From assembly GCA_964573995.1 (NCBI GenBank), contig CAZNLH010000056.1:1-8607 (forward strand): a DNA stretch of 8,607 bases, given 5' to 3'. This document shows positions 1-7,224 of the stretch, piece after piece. This stretch comes from CAZNLH01 sp964573995 (lineage in GTDB: Bacteria > Gemmatimonadota > CAZMKB01 > CAZNLH01). Below the pieces are notes generated by a model that saw only the letters and a program-made list of their open reading frames with translations, did not search any database and was not told where the DNA came from. Made by a program: the position numbers and the translations under genes. How positions within the stretch are numbered: the stretch's first letter is position 1; each line of letters opens with the position of its first letter.

Positions 1-4
1 CCCT

Positions 5-1401
5 GTGGCTTCAGGGGACAAGAAGCAGGGGGCTGATCCCCTCCTCGGTGATGATGATAAGCCGACCGTCTTCATGACTTCGTCGGGGCTCAAGGTCAGG
101 GCGGACCTGTATGATGGTGGAAGGTATACCCCGGAAGAGTACGAGAAGATGGCGAAACTCTACGATGAGACCTTCACCAATATTGCCGAGGGCGAGGTTG
201 TGCAGGGGACGGTGATGAAGATACAGGGGCATTCCGTGATCCTTGACGTGGGTTTCAAGTCCGAGGGTTCAGTGTCCCTCGACGAATTCAGGGACCCCGA
301 ATCCGTGTCGGTTGGGGACAAGATAGACGTATACCTTGAGAACCTCGAGGACCAGGAAGGTGTCATCGTATTCAGTAAGAAGAAGGCTGATTTTCTCAAG
401 GTCTGGGACAACGTCAAGCAGTGTTACGATCGCGATGAGCCGATCGAGGGGACCATATCACGGAAGATCAAGGGTGGAATGGTCGTGAACATCCTGGGGA
501 TCGATGCGTTTTTGCCAGGCTCCCAGATCGGGCTCCGGCGCGTCAGCGACCTCGATTCCCTGATAGGGGAGACGTATAGTTTCAAGATCATCAAACTCAA
601 CAAGCGCAGGCGGAACATCGTCGTCTCTAGGCGGATTCTCCTGGAAGAGGAGCGAGATAACCAGCGTAGGAAGCTGCTTGCCGAGATAGAGATCGGCCAG
701 GAGCGGAAGGGCGTGGTCAAGAACATCACCGACTTCGGGGCGTTCATAGACCTTGGTGGTGTGGACGGGCTCCTTCACATTACTGATATGTCCTGGGGAC
801 GGATCAGCCATCCCTCCGAACTGGTCACTATCGGGGATGAATTGACGGTAAAGATTCTCGACATCGACATCGACAGGGGCAGGATATCGCTCGGGCTGAA
901 ACAAATGACCCCGTACCCGTGGGAGAATATCGAGGAAAAGTACCCGGTCGGCCAGAAGGTCAGGGGCAAGGTGGTCAGCCTTGCGAATTACGGGGCGTTT
1001 GTCGAACTCGAGAAAGGGGTTGAAGGCCTTGTCCACATATCTGAGATGTCATGGACCAGGCACATAAGACATCCCTCCAAGATACTGGCGATTGGCGACA
1101 TTGTCGAGGCCGTGGTGCTGAGCATCGACCCCAAGGCCGAGAAGATCTCCCTGGGGATAAAGCAACTCGAATCGGACCCCTGGCTGTCCCTGGCGGAGAA
1201 ATACCCACCCGGAACGCTTATCGAGGGCAGGGTGAGGAACCTGACATCGTTCGGGGCGTTCGTCGAAATCGAGGAGGGGATAGATGGCCTCGTTCACGTC
1301 TCGGACATGTCGTGGACCCGGCGTGTCATGCATCCCGGAGAGATCCTGAAGAAGGGCGACCATGTCAAGGTGGTTGTCCTGAAAATCGATACCGAAGAGC
1401 G
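5..1401 (+). CDS. rpsA: 30S ribosomal protein S1, 3' end lost in assembly gap
   Basis: S1 is the mRNA-binding protein of the small ribosomal subunit, needed to initiate on structured or weak Shine-Dalgarno messages. The 465 visible residues hold five S1 (OB-fold) repeats at about 62-126, 145-210, 230-298, 315-385 and 402-465. Repeats 3 to 5 are the most alike: each has a FGAF or YGAF strand, a GLLHI / GLVHIS / GLVHVS motif, a DMSW or EMSW box and, where complete, an ISLG(L/I)KQ ending. Repeats 1 and 2 are the divergent ribosome-binding type. The sequence stops at the N run just after DTEER, so the end of repeat 5 and any repeat 6 are missing; bacterial S1 usually has six. The N-terminus is uncertain. 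GTG at 5 has only four bases before it and the frame is open to the window edge. ATG at 74 is an alternative. The first 60 residues are an acidic extension. The family call is secure; only the ends are not. Confidence 0.95.
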
Positions 1402-1501
1402 NNNNNNNNNNNNNNNNNNNNNNNNNNNNNNNNNNNNNNNNNNNNNNNNNNNNNNNNNNNNNNNNNNNNNNNNNNNNNNNNNNNNNNNNNNNNNNNNNNN
1501 N
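1402..1501. other. Assembly gap of 100 N
   Basis: There are exactly 100 N, the conventional placeholder for a scaffold gap of unknown length. It cuts rpsA in its fifth S1 domain. A complete six-domain S1 would need roughly 300 or more further bases, so the true gap is probably longer than 100. A short frame just after the gap ends at TGA 1515-1517; it may be the tail of whatever gene lies before the lipoprotein. Open frames that read through the N run are artefacts that join two different genes. Confidence 0.99.
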
Positions 1502-1515
1502 CCCATCGACCTTCT

Positions 1516-1519
1516 GAGG
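1516..1519 (+). promoter_or_regulatory. Probable ribosome binding site deciding a TTG start
   Basis: GAGG lies five bases before TTG 1525. It supports TTG as the start of the lipoprotein gene, because the next in-frame ATG (1573) would leave only eight residues before the putative lipidated cysteine. It overlaps a TGA (1515-1517) in another frame, as expected if an upstream gene ends here. Confidence 0.4.
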
Positions 1520-1524
1520 CCATA

Positions 1525-3387
1525 TTGCAAGGTAATAAGAGGTATCCCTTCAAGACCGCCGCGCTCGTCTTCATGCTCCTGCCCCTTATCGTGGTCTGCG
1601 CCCCATCCAGGGGACCCGAACCAGCCGTTTCACCGGCGTCTCCTTCGGCCGAGCAGTCGGCGCGGGCGGAGGAGATCTATAAAGGGGCGATGGACGATTT
1701 TCGCTCGGAGCGATGGTCAGAGGCTGTCAAGGGCTTCGACCTGCTCCTCGACACTTACCCCGGAACGAAATTTACGTCCGACGCCCTCGTCTTCTCCACC
1801 GAGTCGGATCTCGAACTCGGCAACATCGACCGGGCCTCCGGGAGAATTCTCGCTTTCAAGCAGTACCTTGTCGAACAACTTGGCGGCAGGACTGCAGCGT
1901 CGGGGAAACACCAGGATCTCCTCTCCTCCATCTTGCGCCGTTACGCCGCGGCCGGAAGGTGGAGAGAGGCCCTCGACTTGCTGATGGCGGTCGTCCCCCC
2001 CGATTTCAAACCAAGAGACCTCGGCGATGAAGTATACGACCTGCTCAAGTACCTCTCAGACCCGCTGACCGACGAGGTGCTGAGCGAGACGGTGGCGGCC
2101 AATCCCGGCCACGTTCTCACACCCTATCTCCAAGTATCCCTGGCCGGGAGGGCGTTGAGGAGCGGAGACAACGAAGGCGCCCTCGCGCTGATCTCTCGGA
2201 TCAGGATGCGTTCCCTGAGGGAGACGGATCGAAGGAGGGCGAAGGAAATCAGGGACGAGGCCTCGGGGAAGGGCATAGAGAGCGGAAGGGTTGCACTGCT
2301 TCTTCCCTTTACCGGTAATTATTCCCAGTATGCCAGGGCGGTCCTGGAAGGTGTCCAGTTGGCGCTGCATCTGCCGACCGGTGGCGGAGGCGCCAGCCTG
2401 GGTTTCGAGGTCTATGACACGGCCGGAGGGTTCTCGAGCCTCAAGGGCATCATCGATCAGGTCTCGGCCGATCCCGGTATCGTCGCCATCCTCGGTCCCC
2501 TTTCGTCTTCCTCTACCGCCGCGGCCTCCTTGAGCCTCCAGAAGAAGGACCTGACCCTGATATCTCCCACCGCATCCGAGAAGGGCCTGCACGAACTCTG
2601 CGAGAATGTCTACACGCTGAACTTCATAGATGAATCGCTCGCCACGCGTATCGCGGAGTTTGCGGTCAACGACCTGGGGCTGCACGATTTTTCTGCCCTT
2701 TTCCCGATGGACGACTATGGATATCGAATGGTACGGGCATTCATAGAGAGGGTCGAAGAATTGGGGGGGCGGATGCTCGTCGCCCAGGGCTATCCGATTT
2801 CCGCCACCACCTTTGACGTGGAATTGAAGCGGATCCGGTACTACGCGCCCGAGGCGCTTTTCATACCCGCTCACAGCGAAGAGATCCCCATGTTGGCCCC
2901 GCAGATCAGTTTTTACGGCCTGGATGACGTGCAGATACTCGGCACCAACGGCTGGAACAACAAGAGGGTGGCCAGATTGGGGGGCAAGTACGTTGAGGGG
3001 GCCTTCTTTACGGACTCTTTCTTCGAGGACAGCCCCAGGATAGCCTACCGGGAGTTCAGCAGTCGCTACGAGAAGGTCTATCACAAGGAGGCAAGCCGGG
3101 TGGCCGCACTCGGCTTCGACGCGATGAACCTGATAAAATGGGGACTTGACAGGCATCCCGGCAGGAGTAGGTCTCGCGCGATCGATTTCTCCGACCTCCA
3201 CGATTACCGGGGCGCCACGGCCCTCTTTTCGATGGGCGAAGACGGCTATCTCCTGAAGGAGCCCCTCCTCCTCACGATCACCGGCGGGAAGGTGCGCGCC
3301 GTAGGGGAATCTCCGGTGCACGGCTGGGGTGGCGAGGCGGACACCACATCGACTCCTCTCGACCCCGCGGGAGGGGGGGCCGAGTAA
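1525..3387 (+). CDS. Predicted lipoprotein, TPR-like region plus periplasmic binding domain (LpoA / LivJ superfamily)
   Basis: This is a 620-residue predicted envelope protein. From TTG 1525 it begins with a charged stretch (K5, R6, K10), a hydrophobic core and Cys25, read as a lipoprotein signal; the box before the Cys is IVV, not the usual small residue at -1, so lipidation is likely but not certain. Residues 45-250 are helical and TPR-like (a W-x-EAVKGFD-x-LL-x-YPG unit near 64-80 and an AAGRWREAL unit near 142-150). Residues 254-540 are a type-I periplasmic-binding fold: GRVALLLPFTGNYSQYARAV, AILGPLSSSSTA at 321-332, LISPTASEKG at 345-354, and DDYGYRMVRAF at 396-406. This combination matches proteins called penicillin-binding protein activators (LpoA-like) or branched-chain amino-acid ABC receptors. 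No permease or ATPase is adjacent, so ligand and role are unknown. The last 20 residues are low-complexity. The true start could lie in the gap. Confidence 0.8.
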   Translation: MQGNKRYPFKTAALVFMLLPLIVVCAPSRGPEPAVSPASPSAEQSARAEEIYKGAMDDFRSERWSEAVKGFDLLLDTYPGTKFTSDALVFSTESDLELGNIDRASGRILAFKQYLVEQLGGRTAASGKHQDLLSSILRRYAAAGRWREALDLLMAVVPPDFKPRDLGDEVYDLLKYLSDPLTDEVLSETVAANPGHVLTPYLQVSLAGRALRSGDNEGALALISRIRMRSLRETDRRRAKEIRDEASGKGIESGRVALLLPFTGNYSQYARAVLEGVQLALHLPTGGGGASLGFEVYDTAGGFSSLKGIIDQVSADPGIVAILGPLSSSSTAAASLSLQKKDLTLISPTASEKGLHELCENVYTLNFIDESLATRIAEFAVNDLGLHDFSALFPMDDYGYRMVRAFIERVEELGGRMLVAQGYPISATTFDVELKRIRYYAPEALFIPAHSEEIPMLAPQISFYGLDDVQILGTNGWNNKRVARLGGKYVEGAFFTDSFFEDSPRIAYREFSSRYEKVYHKEASRVAALGFDAMNLIKWGLDRHPGRSRSRAIDFSDLHDYRGATALFSMGEDGYLLKEPLLLTITGGKVRAVGESPVHGWGGEADTTSTPLDPAGGGAE

Positions 3388-3398
3388 CCCGGCCGGGT
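3387..3398. repeat. Perfect 12-bp palindrome after the lipoprotein stop
   Basis: ACCCGGCCGGGT reads the same on both strands and starts on the last base of the TAA stop. It abuts a second palindrome, TCGATCGA (3398-3405). There is no loop and no T-run, so it is not an intrinsic terminator. It could be a protein-binding site upstream of pccB or simply chance in GC-rich DNA. The rest of the 71-base interval to pccB shows no promoter that I can recognise. Confidence 0.25.
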
Positions 3399-3458
3399 CG
3401 ATCGAGAAGGCAACGACGGTGCCTATCGCCGGGGTATCTTGAGCACGTTGAGGAAGAC

Positions 3459-5009
3459 ATGAGCATGAAGAAGAAGATCCAGCAACTTGAAGAGATGAAC
3501 CGCAAGGCCGCCATGGGGGGCGGTGAGAAACGCATAGAGGCCCAGCACAGGAAGGGCAAACTGACGGCCAGGGAGAGGATAGACCTCCTCCTCGACCGCG
3601 GTACATTCGTCGAACTTGACCGGTTCGTAACTCATCGCTCGACCGACTTCGGGATGGAAAAGAGGATCGTGCCCGGCGACGGCGTGGTGACCGGCTACGG
3701 GAAGATCGACGGCCGCCTTGTCTACGTCTTCAGCCAGGACTTCACCGTCTTCGGCGGTTCCTTGTCTGAGGCCCATGCGGAGAAGATCGTTAAGATCATG
3801 GACCTGGCCTTGAAGAACGGTGCGCCGATCATCGGTTTCAACGATTCCGGGGGTGCGAGGATCCAGGAGGGGGTAATGAGCCTCGGAGGTTACGCCGAGA
3901 TATTCCTCAGGAACACCCTGGCCTCCGGTGTCGTGCCCCAGATATCAGCCATCCTCGGCCCGTGCGCCGGCGGCGCCGTTTATTCGCCTGCAATTACGGA
4001 CTTTATATTCATGGTGAAAGATATCAGTTACATGTTCGTTACCGGTCCCGACGTCGTGAAGGCGGTTACCCACGAGGAGGTGACCTTCGAGGAACTGGGC
4101 GGGGCGGCGACCCACAGCACCAAGAGCGGGGTCTGCCACCTGGCGTGCGAGAACGAGGAGGACTGCTTCTACCAGATTCGCCGTCTCCTTGGGTACCTGC
4201 CGAGCAACAACCTGGAGGATCCGCCGTACAGGGAACCGAAGGATGACCCGGAGCGCAGGGACGAGGAACTGCTCTCCATCATACCGGCCAACTCGAACAA
4301 GCCCTACGATATGCTGTCCGTCATCCGTCACGTAGTCGATGATGGAGAGATCATGGAGATTCAACCCGATTACGCCAGGAACCTTATTGTGGGATTTGCG
4401 AGGCTCTCGGGGCACGTGGTGGGCGTCATCGGCAATCAGCCCCTTCACCTGGCCGGGGTCCTCGACATCGCCTCATCCCTAAAGGGGGCCCGGTTCATTA
4501 GGTTTTGCGATGCATTCAATATCCCACTACTGACGTTCGAGGACGTTCCGGGGTTCCTTCCCGGGACCGGTCAAGAGTATGGCGGAATCATCAAGCACGG
4601 GGCGAAATTGCTTTACGCCTACTGTGAGGCGACGGTCCCCAAGATGACAGTGATCACTCGAAAGGCCTACGGCGGGGCCTATGACGTGATGAACAGCAAG
4701 CACATACGAGGCGATTTCAACGTGGCGTGGCCATCGGCGGAGATCGCGGTGATGGGGCCGGAGGGGGCGGTCAACATCATCTTCAGGGACGAGATCAAGA
4801 GATCGAAGGAGCCCGAGGAGACGCGCAAGAGGCGTATCAAGGAGTTCAGGGACAAGTTCGCAAGCCCTTACATCGCCGCTTCGAGGGGATACATAGATAT
4901 GGTCATCAACCCGGTGGATACACGTCCCGTTCTCGTTGGGGCACTGGAGATGCTGAGGAACAAGCGGGATGAAAACCCCCCCAAGAAACACGGCAATCTG
5001 CCGCTGTGA
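3459..5009 (+). CDS. pccB: Propionyl-CoA carboxylase beta (carboxyltransferase) subunit
   Basis: This subunit transfers the carboxyl group from biotin to propionyl-CoA, giving (S)-methylmalonyl-CoA. Its 516 residues are the usual length for PccB/MmdA proteins. The N-terminal crotonase-like half carries the KLTARERIDLLLD segment at 34-46, FGGSLSEAHAEKI at 98-110, the oxyanion-hole segment SGGARIQEG at 130-138 and GPCAGGAVYSPA at 167-178. The C-terminal half carries VPGFLPGTGQEYGGIIKHGAK at about 363-383 and the second oxyanion-hole segment KAYGGAYDVM at 402-411. Asp409 in that segment matches the Asp that favours propionyl-CoA in actinobacterial PccB/AccD5. ATG 3459 is preferred: GAGG at 3450-3453 is five bases upstream, while a second ATG at 3465 is 11 away. 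MmdA of the Na+-pumping methylmalonyl-CoA decarboxylase is close in sequence, but the downstream biotin carboxylase and the lack of a membrane subunit favour a carboxylase. Use of acetyl-CoA as well cannot be excluded. Confidence 0.93.
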   Translation: MSMKKKIQQLEEMNRKAAMGGGEKRIEAQHRKGKLTARERIDLLLDRGTFVELDRFVTHRSTDFGMEKRIVPGDGVVTGYGKIDGRLVYVFSQDFTVFGGSLSEAHAEKIVKIMDLALKNGAPIIGFNDSGGARIQEGVMSLGGYAEIFLRNTLASGVVPQISAILGPCAGGAVYSPAITDFIFMVKDISYMFVTGPDVVKAVTHEEVTFEELGGAATHSTKSGVCHLACENEEDCFYQIRRLLGYLPSNNLEDPPYREPKDDPERRDEELLSIIPANSNKPYDMLSVIRHVVDDGEIMEIQPDYARNLIVGFARLSGHVVGVIGNQPLHLAGVLDIASSLKGARFIRFCDAFNIPLLTFEDVPGFLPGTGQEYGGIIKHGAKLLYAYCEATVPKMTVITRKAYGGAYDVMNSKHIRGDFNVAWPSAEIAVMGPEGAVNIIFRDEIKRSKEPEETRKRRIKEFRDKFASPYIAASRGYIDMVINPVDTRPVLVGALEMLRNKRDENPPKKHGNLPL

Positions 5010-5042
5010 AGGCCTGTACCGCTCTCACCCCTCCGGTGCCCG

Positions 5043-5084
5043 AAGGATGTAATGGCCCTGCGACTTGTCCCAGGGTCCATCCTT
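5043..5084 (+). promoter_or_regulatory. Intercistronic hairpin between pccB and the biotin carboxylase gene
   Basis: The arms AAGGAT / ATCCTT (5043-5048 with 5079-5084), GG / CC (5054-5055 with 5077-5078) and CCCTG / CAGGG (5056-5060 with 5071-5075) form a 13-pair stem around a 10-base loop, with a 5-base bulge on one side and a single bulged T on the other. No T-run follows directly, so it is not a standard terminator. It could be an mRNA stability or processing element that sets the beta to alpha ratio. The rest of the 98-base interval holds only a G6 run before the next start. Confidence 0.35.
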
Positions 5085-5107
5085 GAGAACCCATTTTGGG
5101 GGGCCGG

Positions 5108-6664
5108 ATGTTCGAAAAGGTACTCGTAGCAAATCGAGGCGAGATAGCACTGAGGATCATACGCTCATGCCGTGAACTCGGCGTCGAGACCGCGGTGATA
5201 TTCTCCGACGTCGATCGTGATACGCCGGCCGTCTGGGAGGCGGACGAGGCATATCCCATCGGCGGACCCCAGGTCCTGGAGAGTTACCTGGACATGGAGA
5301 AGATCATCTCCACGGCGATCAGGGCACGCGCTGATGCCATCCACCCGGGTTACGGTTTCCTTGCCGAGAACCCCACCTTCGCCGAGCGGTGCCGCGCGGC
5401 GGGGCTTGTATTCATAGGCCCGCCCTCCGAGGCGATGGCAAAGATGGGAGACAAGGCGAGGGCGAGACGGACGATGCGGGAGGCCGGTGTCCCGGTCATC
5501 CCGGGGACGATGGAGGGCGTGCTCACACCGGAGGATGCCCTGTCCGCTGCCGAGAATGTGGGGTTCCCCCTCCTCCTGAAGCCCGTTGCGGGTGGGGGGG
5601 GCAAGGGGATGCGAGTGGTTCGCGGGGAGAAGGAACTCCTCGACGCCTTCAGATTCTCACAGAGCGAGGCGATGAAGGCCTTCGGGGACGGGCGGATCTA
5701 CCTTGAGCGGTACCTCGGCAATCCGCGTCACATAGAGATACAGGTCCTTGCCGACGGCCTGGGCAACGTGATTCACCTTGGTGAGAGAGAGTGCTCGATT
5801 CAACGCCGTCACCAGAAGATGATAGAGGAGGCGCCTTCACCCGTCGTGACGGATGAGACGAGGGAAATGCTGGGGAAATGGGCCTGCCAGGCGGCAAGAA
5901 CGGCGGGGTACTCGAACGCCGGGACGGTGGAGTTCCTCAGAAACGAGGAGGGAGAGTTCTATTTTCTCGAGATGAACACCCGGCTCCAGGTGGAACACCC
6001 GGTAACAGAGATGATCACCGGTGTCGATATCGTCGCGATGCAACTCAGGATAGCCGCTGGAGAGGGATTGAACCTTTCCCAGGACGATATCAGGACCGAC
6101 GGGGTCGCCATAGAGTGCCGTATATCGAGCGAGGATCCGGAGAACGACTTTCTACCGTCATCGGGCGTGTTGGAAGGGTACGAGCCGCCTGCGGGTCCGT
6201 GGGTCAGGGTCGATAGCGGTGTGGTCGCCGGCAGCAACATCACCCTCTTCTATGATCCCCTGTTCGCAAAACTCGTGGTGTGGGGGAAGGATCGTGGGGC
6301 GGCCGTTGCGAGGATGAGGCGCGCGTTGGAAGAGTTCCGTGTCTCCGGGATCAAGACCACTATCCCCTTTCACCGCGTGGTGATGGATCACCCTGGGTTT
6401 GTCTCCGGAGATTATGATACCGGCTTCCTCGACAAGGAGTTCCGAGAGGTCTCTCATGATCGGGAGGGGGCGATGGAGGACGAGGTGCAGGTGGCGGCCC
6501 TGATCGCCCACGTGAAGGAGGGGCGCGGCCATGTCCATGTCTCCACCGAGGGAGAGGCTGGAGGCCGGCCCTGCGAGGCCAACTGGCACAGGACGGGCCT
6601 CGAGGCGTCCACGGGTGGTTTTGATAAGTGGAGGCGCCTGAGGGGGTCGGGGCGAGGGCATTGA
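5108..6664 (+). CDS. pccA: Propionyl/acetyl-CoA carboxylase, biotin carboxylase subunit (alpha chain without biotinyl domain)
   Basis: It catalyses ATP- and bicarbonate-dependent carboxylation of biotin on the carrier subunit. In its 518 residues, the biotin carboxylase N-domain opens with KVLVANRGEIALRI and has the HPGYGFLAEN motif at 79-88. The ATP-grasp glycine loop AGGGGKGMRVV is at 161-171, ERECSIQRRHQK at 226-237, and the catalytic segment EMNTRLQVEHPVTE at 288-301, with Arg292 and Glu296. The biotin carboxylase C-domain (DGVAIECRIS, 331-340) runs to about 447. A 70-residue tail follows, with a helix (EDEVQVAALIAHVKEG, 457-472) and FDKWRRLRG, resembling the hinge helix of PCC alpha before its BT barrel. 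A free AccC is about 450 residues, so this is a longer, alpha-chain-like form. ATG 5108 is chosen because homologues begin M-F-x-K-V-L-V-A-N-R-G-E-I; a G6 run (5098-5103) four bases upstream is a weak ribosome binding site. TTG 5096 is a less likely start. The stop overlaps the next gene. Confidence 0.92.
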   Translation: MFEKVLVANRGEIALRIIRSCRELGVETAVIFSDVDRDTPAVWEADEAYPIGGPQVLESYLDMEKIISTAIRARADAIHPGYGFLAENPTFAERCRAAGLVFIGPPSEAMAKMGDKARARRTMREAGVPVIPGTMEGVLTPEDALSAAENVGFPLLLKPVAGGGGKGMRVVRGEKELLDAFRFSQSEAMKAFGDGRIYLERYLGNPRHIEIQVLADGLGNVIHLGERECSIQRRHQKMIEEAPSPVVTDETREMLGKWACQAARTAGYSNAGTVEFLRNEEGEFYFLEMNTRLQVEHPVTEMITGVDIVAMQLRIAAGEGLNLSQDDIRTDGVAIECRISSEDPENDFLPSSGVLEGYEPPAGPWVRVDSGVVAGSNITLFYDPLFAKLVVWGKDRGAAVARMRRALEEFRVSGIKTTIPFHRVVMDHPGFVSGDYDTGFLDKEFREVSHDREGAMEDEVQVAALIAHVKEGRGHVHVSTEGEAGGRPCEANWHRTGLEASTGGFDKWRRLRGSGRGH

Positions 6665-7173
6665 AGCAGCGATTCTGGATAAGAGGGGCTGGAGAAGGTC
6701 GTGTTCTCGAATACGAGGAGGGCGCCCGGGGCATACGCGTGAGGTCTGGCGAGAGGGAGATGGCGGTGGACCTTTCCCTGAAGCCCGGGTCGCCGTTTTT
6801 CCACCTCCTGATCGATGGCCGCTCTTATCCCTGCTCTTTTCAAGAGGTTGAGCACCAGGTCATCCTGAACGTCAGGGGCAGGGAATATCGCTTCGAGGTC
6901 CTCTCCGAGCGGAGAAAGAGGATCAGGGACCTGGGAATCGCCGACAGGAGAGAGGTCCGTCACAAGGACATCGTCGCGCCGATACCCGGGCTGGTCGTGG
7001 ACATAGAGGTCGAGGAGGGTGAGGAGGTTGACGTTGGGCAGGGTGTCGTGGTAATGGAAGCGATGAAGATGGAGAACGAACTCAGGGCCCAGGCCCGGGG
7101 CGTGGTGAAGGAGATCAAGGTTGCAAAGGGCTCGCCCGTCGACCAGGGCCAGGTCCTTGTTGTGATAGAATGA
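6661..7173 (+). CDS. Biotin carboxyl carrier subunit with BT-like region
   Basis: This swinging-arm subunit carries the covalent biotin that moves between the biotin carboxylase and carboxyltransferase sites. Its 170 residues fall in two parts. Residues 2-85 are rich in alternating strands (FWIRG, GIRVRSG, FFHLLIDGRSYPCSFQ, QVILNVRGREYRFEVL) and resemble the BT barrel that ties the PCC alpha chain to beta. Residues 103-170 are a complete biotinyl domain: IVAPIPGLV, then EAMKMENE with Lys136 as the biotinylation site 34 residues from the C-terminus, then VVKEIKVAKGSPVDQGQVLVVIE. The TTG at 6661 overlaps the preceding TGA as TTGA, which suggests translational coupling. GTG 6628 is an alternative start that adds 11 residues; a TAA at 6625-6627 closes the frame above it. 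Sizes resemble the three-subunit ACC/PCC of Sulfolobales. It could instead be the split-off end of a fused alpha chain (see findings). Confidence 0.88.
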   Translation: MKQRFWIRGAGEGRVLEYEEGARGIRVRSGEREMAVDLSLKPGSPFFHLLIDGRSYPCSFQEVEHQVILNVRGREYRFEVLSERRKRIRDLGIADRREVRHKDIVAPIPGLVVDIEVEEGEEVDVGQGVVVMEAMKMENELRAQARGVVKEIKVAKGSPVDQGQVLVVIE

Positions 7174-7224
7174 TGGGATGCACCTCCCGCCGGCACCTTC
7201 GCCTGACCATGTTGCGCCGCCGCT

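Noticed and set aside
71..112. S1 segment FMTSSGLKVRADLYD resembling the mutase N-terminus FVTSSGIPVEPLYD
   Set aside because: The match is short, the flanking residues differ and the folds are unrelated, so coincidence is the best explanation.
5..1984. One continuous 659-codon frame starting in S1 and crossing the N gap
   Set aside because: Only the part before 1402 is S1. After the gap the translation is out of frame with the lipoprotein gene and has no protein-like character.
3146..3169. TTGACA as a -35 promoter box
   Set aside because: It lies inside the lipoprotein coding sequence and has no acceptable -10 box at about 17 bases.
3373..3379. Frameshift in the G7 run near the lipoprotein C-terminus
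   Set aside because: Removing one G would add about 20 residues, but neither ending is recognisable and codon composition does not favour it.
3358..3384. GC-rich hairpin at the end of the lipoprotein gene as a terminator
   Set aside because: The stem has a mismatch and lies within the coding sequence, and no T-run follows.
1051..3387. One continuous 778-codon frame ending in the lipoprotein
   Set aside because: The part before the gap is an out-of-frame shadow of S1. The real gene starts after the gap, most likely at TTG 1525.
2056..3606. 516-codon open frame on the minus strand
   Set aside because: It is antisense to the lipoprotein gene and the start of pccB, both well supported. Long antisense frames are expected in GC-rich DNA, and no motif is recognisable.
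5594..5601. G8 tract as a phase-variation switch in the biotin carboxylase gene
   Set aside because: It simply encodes the conserved glycine loop of the ATP-grasp domain, and the frame is intact on both sides.
3459..7173. Na+-pumping methylmalonyl-CoA decarboxylase
   Set aside because: PccB and MmdA are similar, but a biotin carboxylase is present and no membrane-embedded beta subunit is visible, so ATP-dependent carboxylation fits better.
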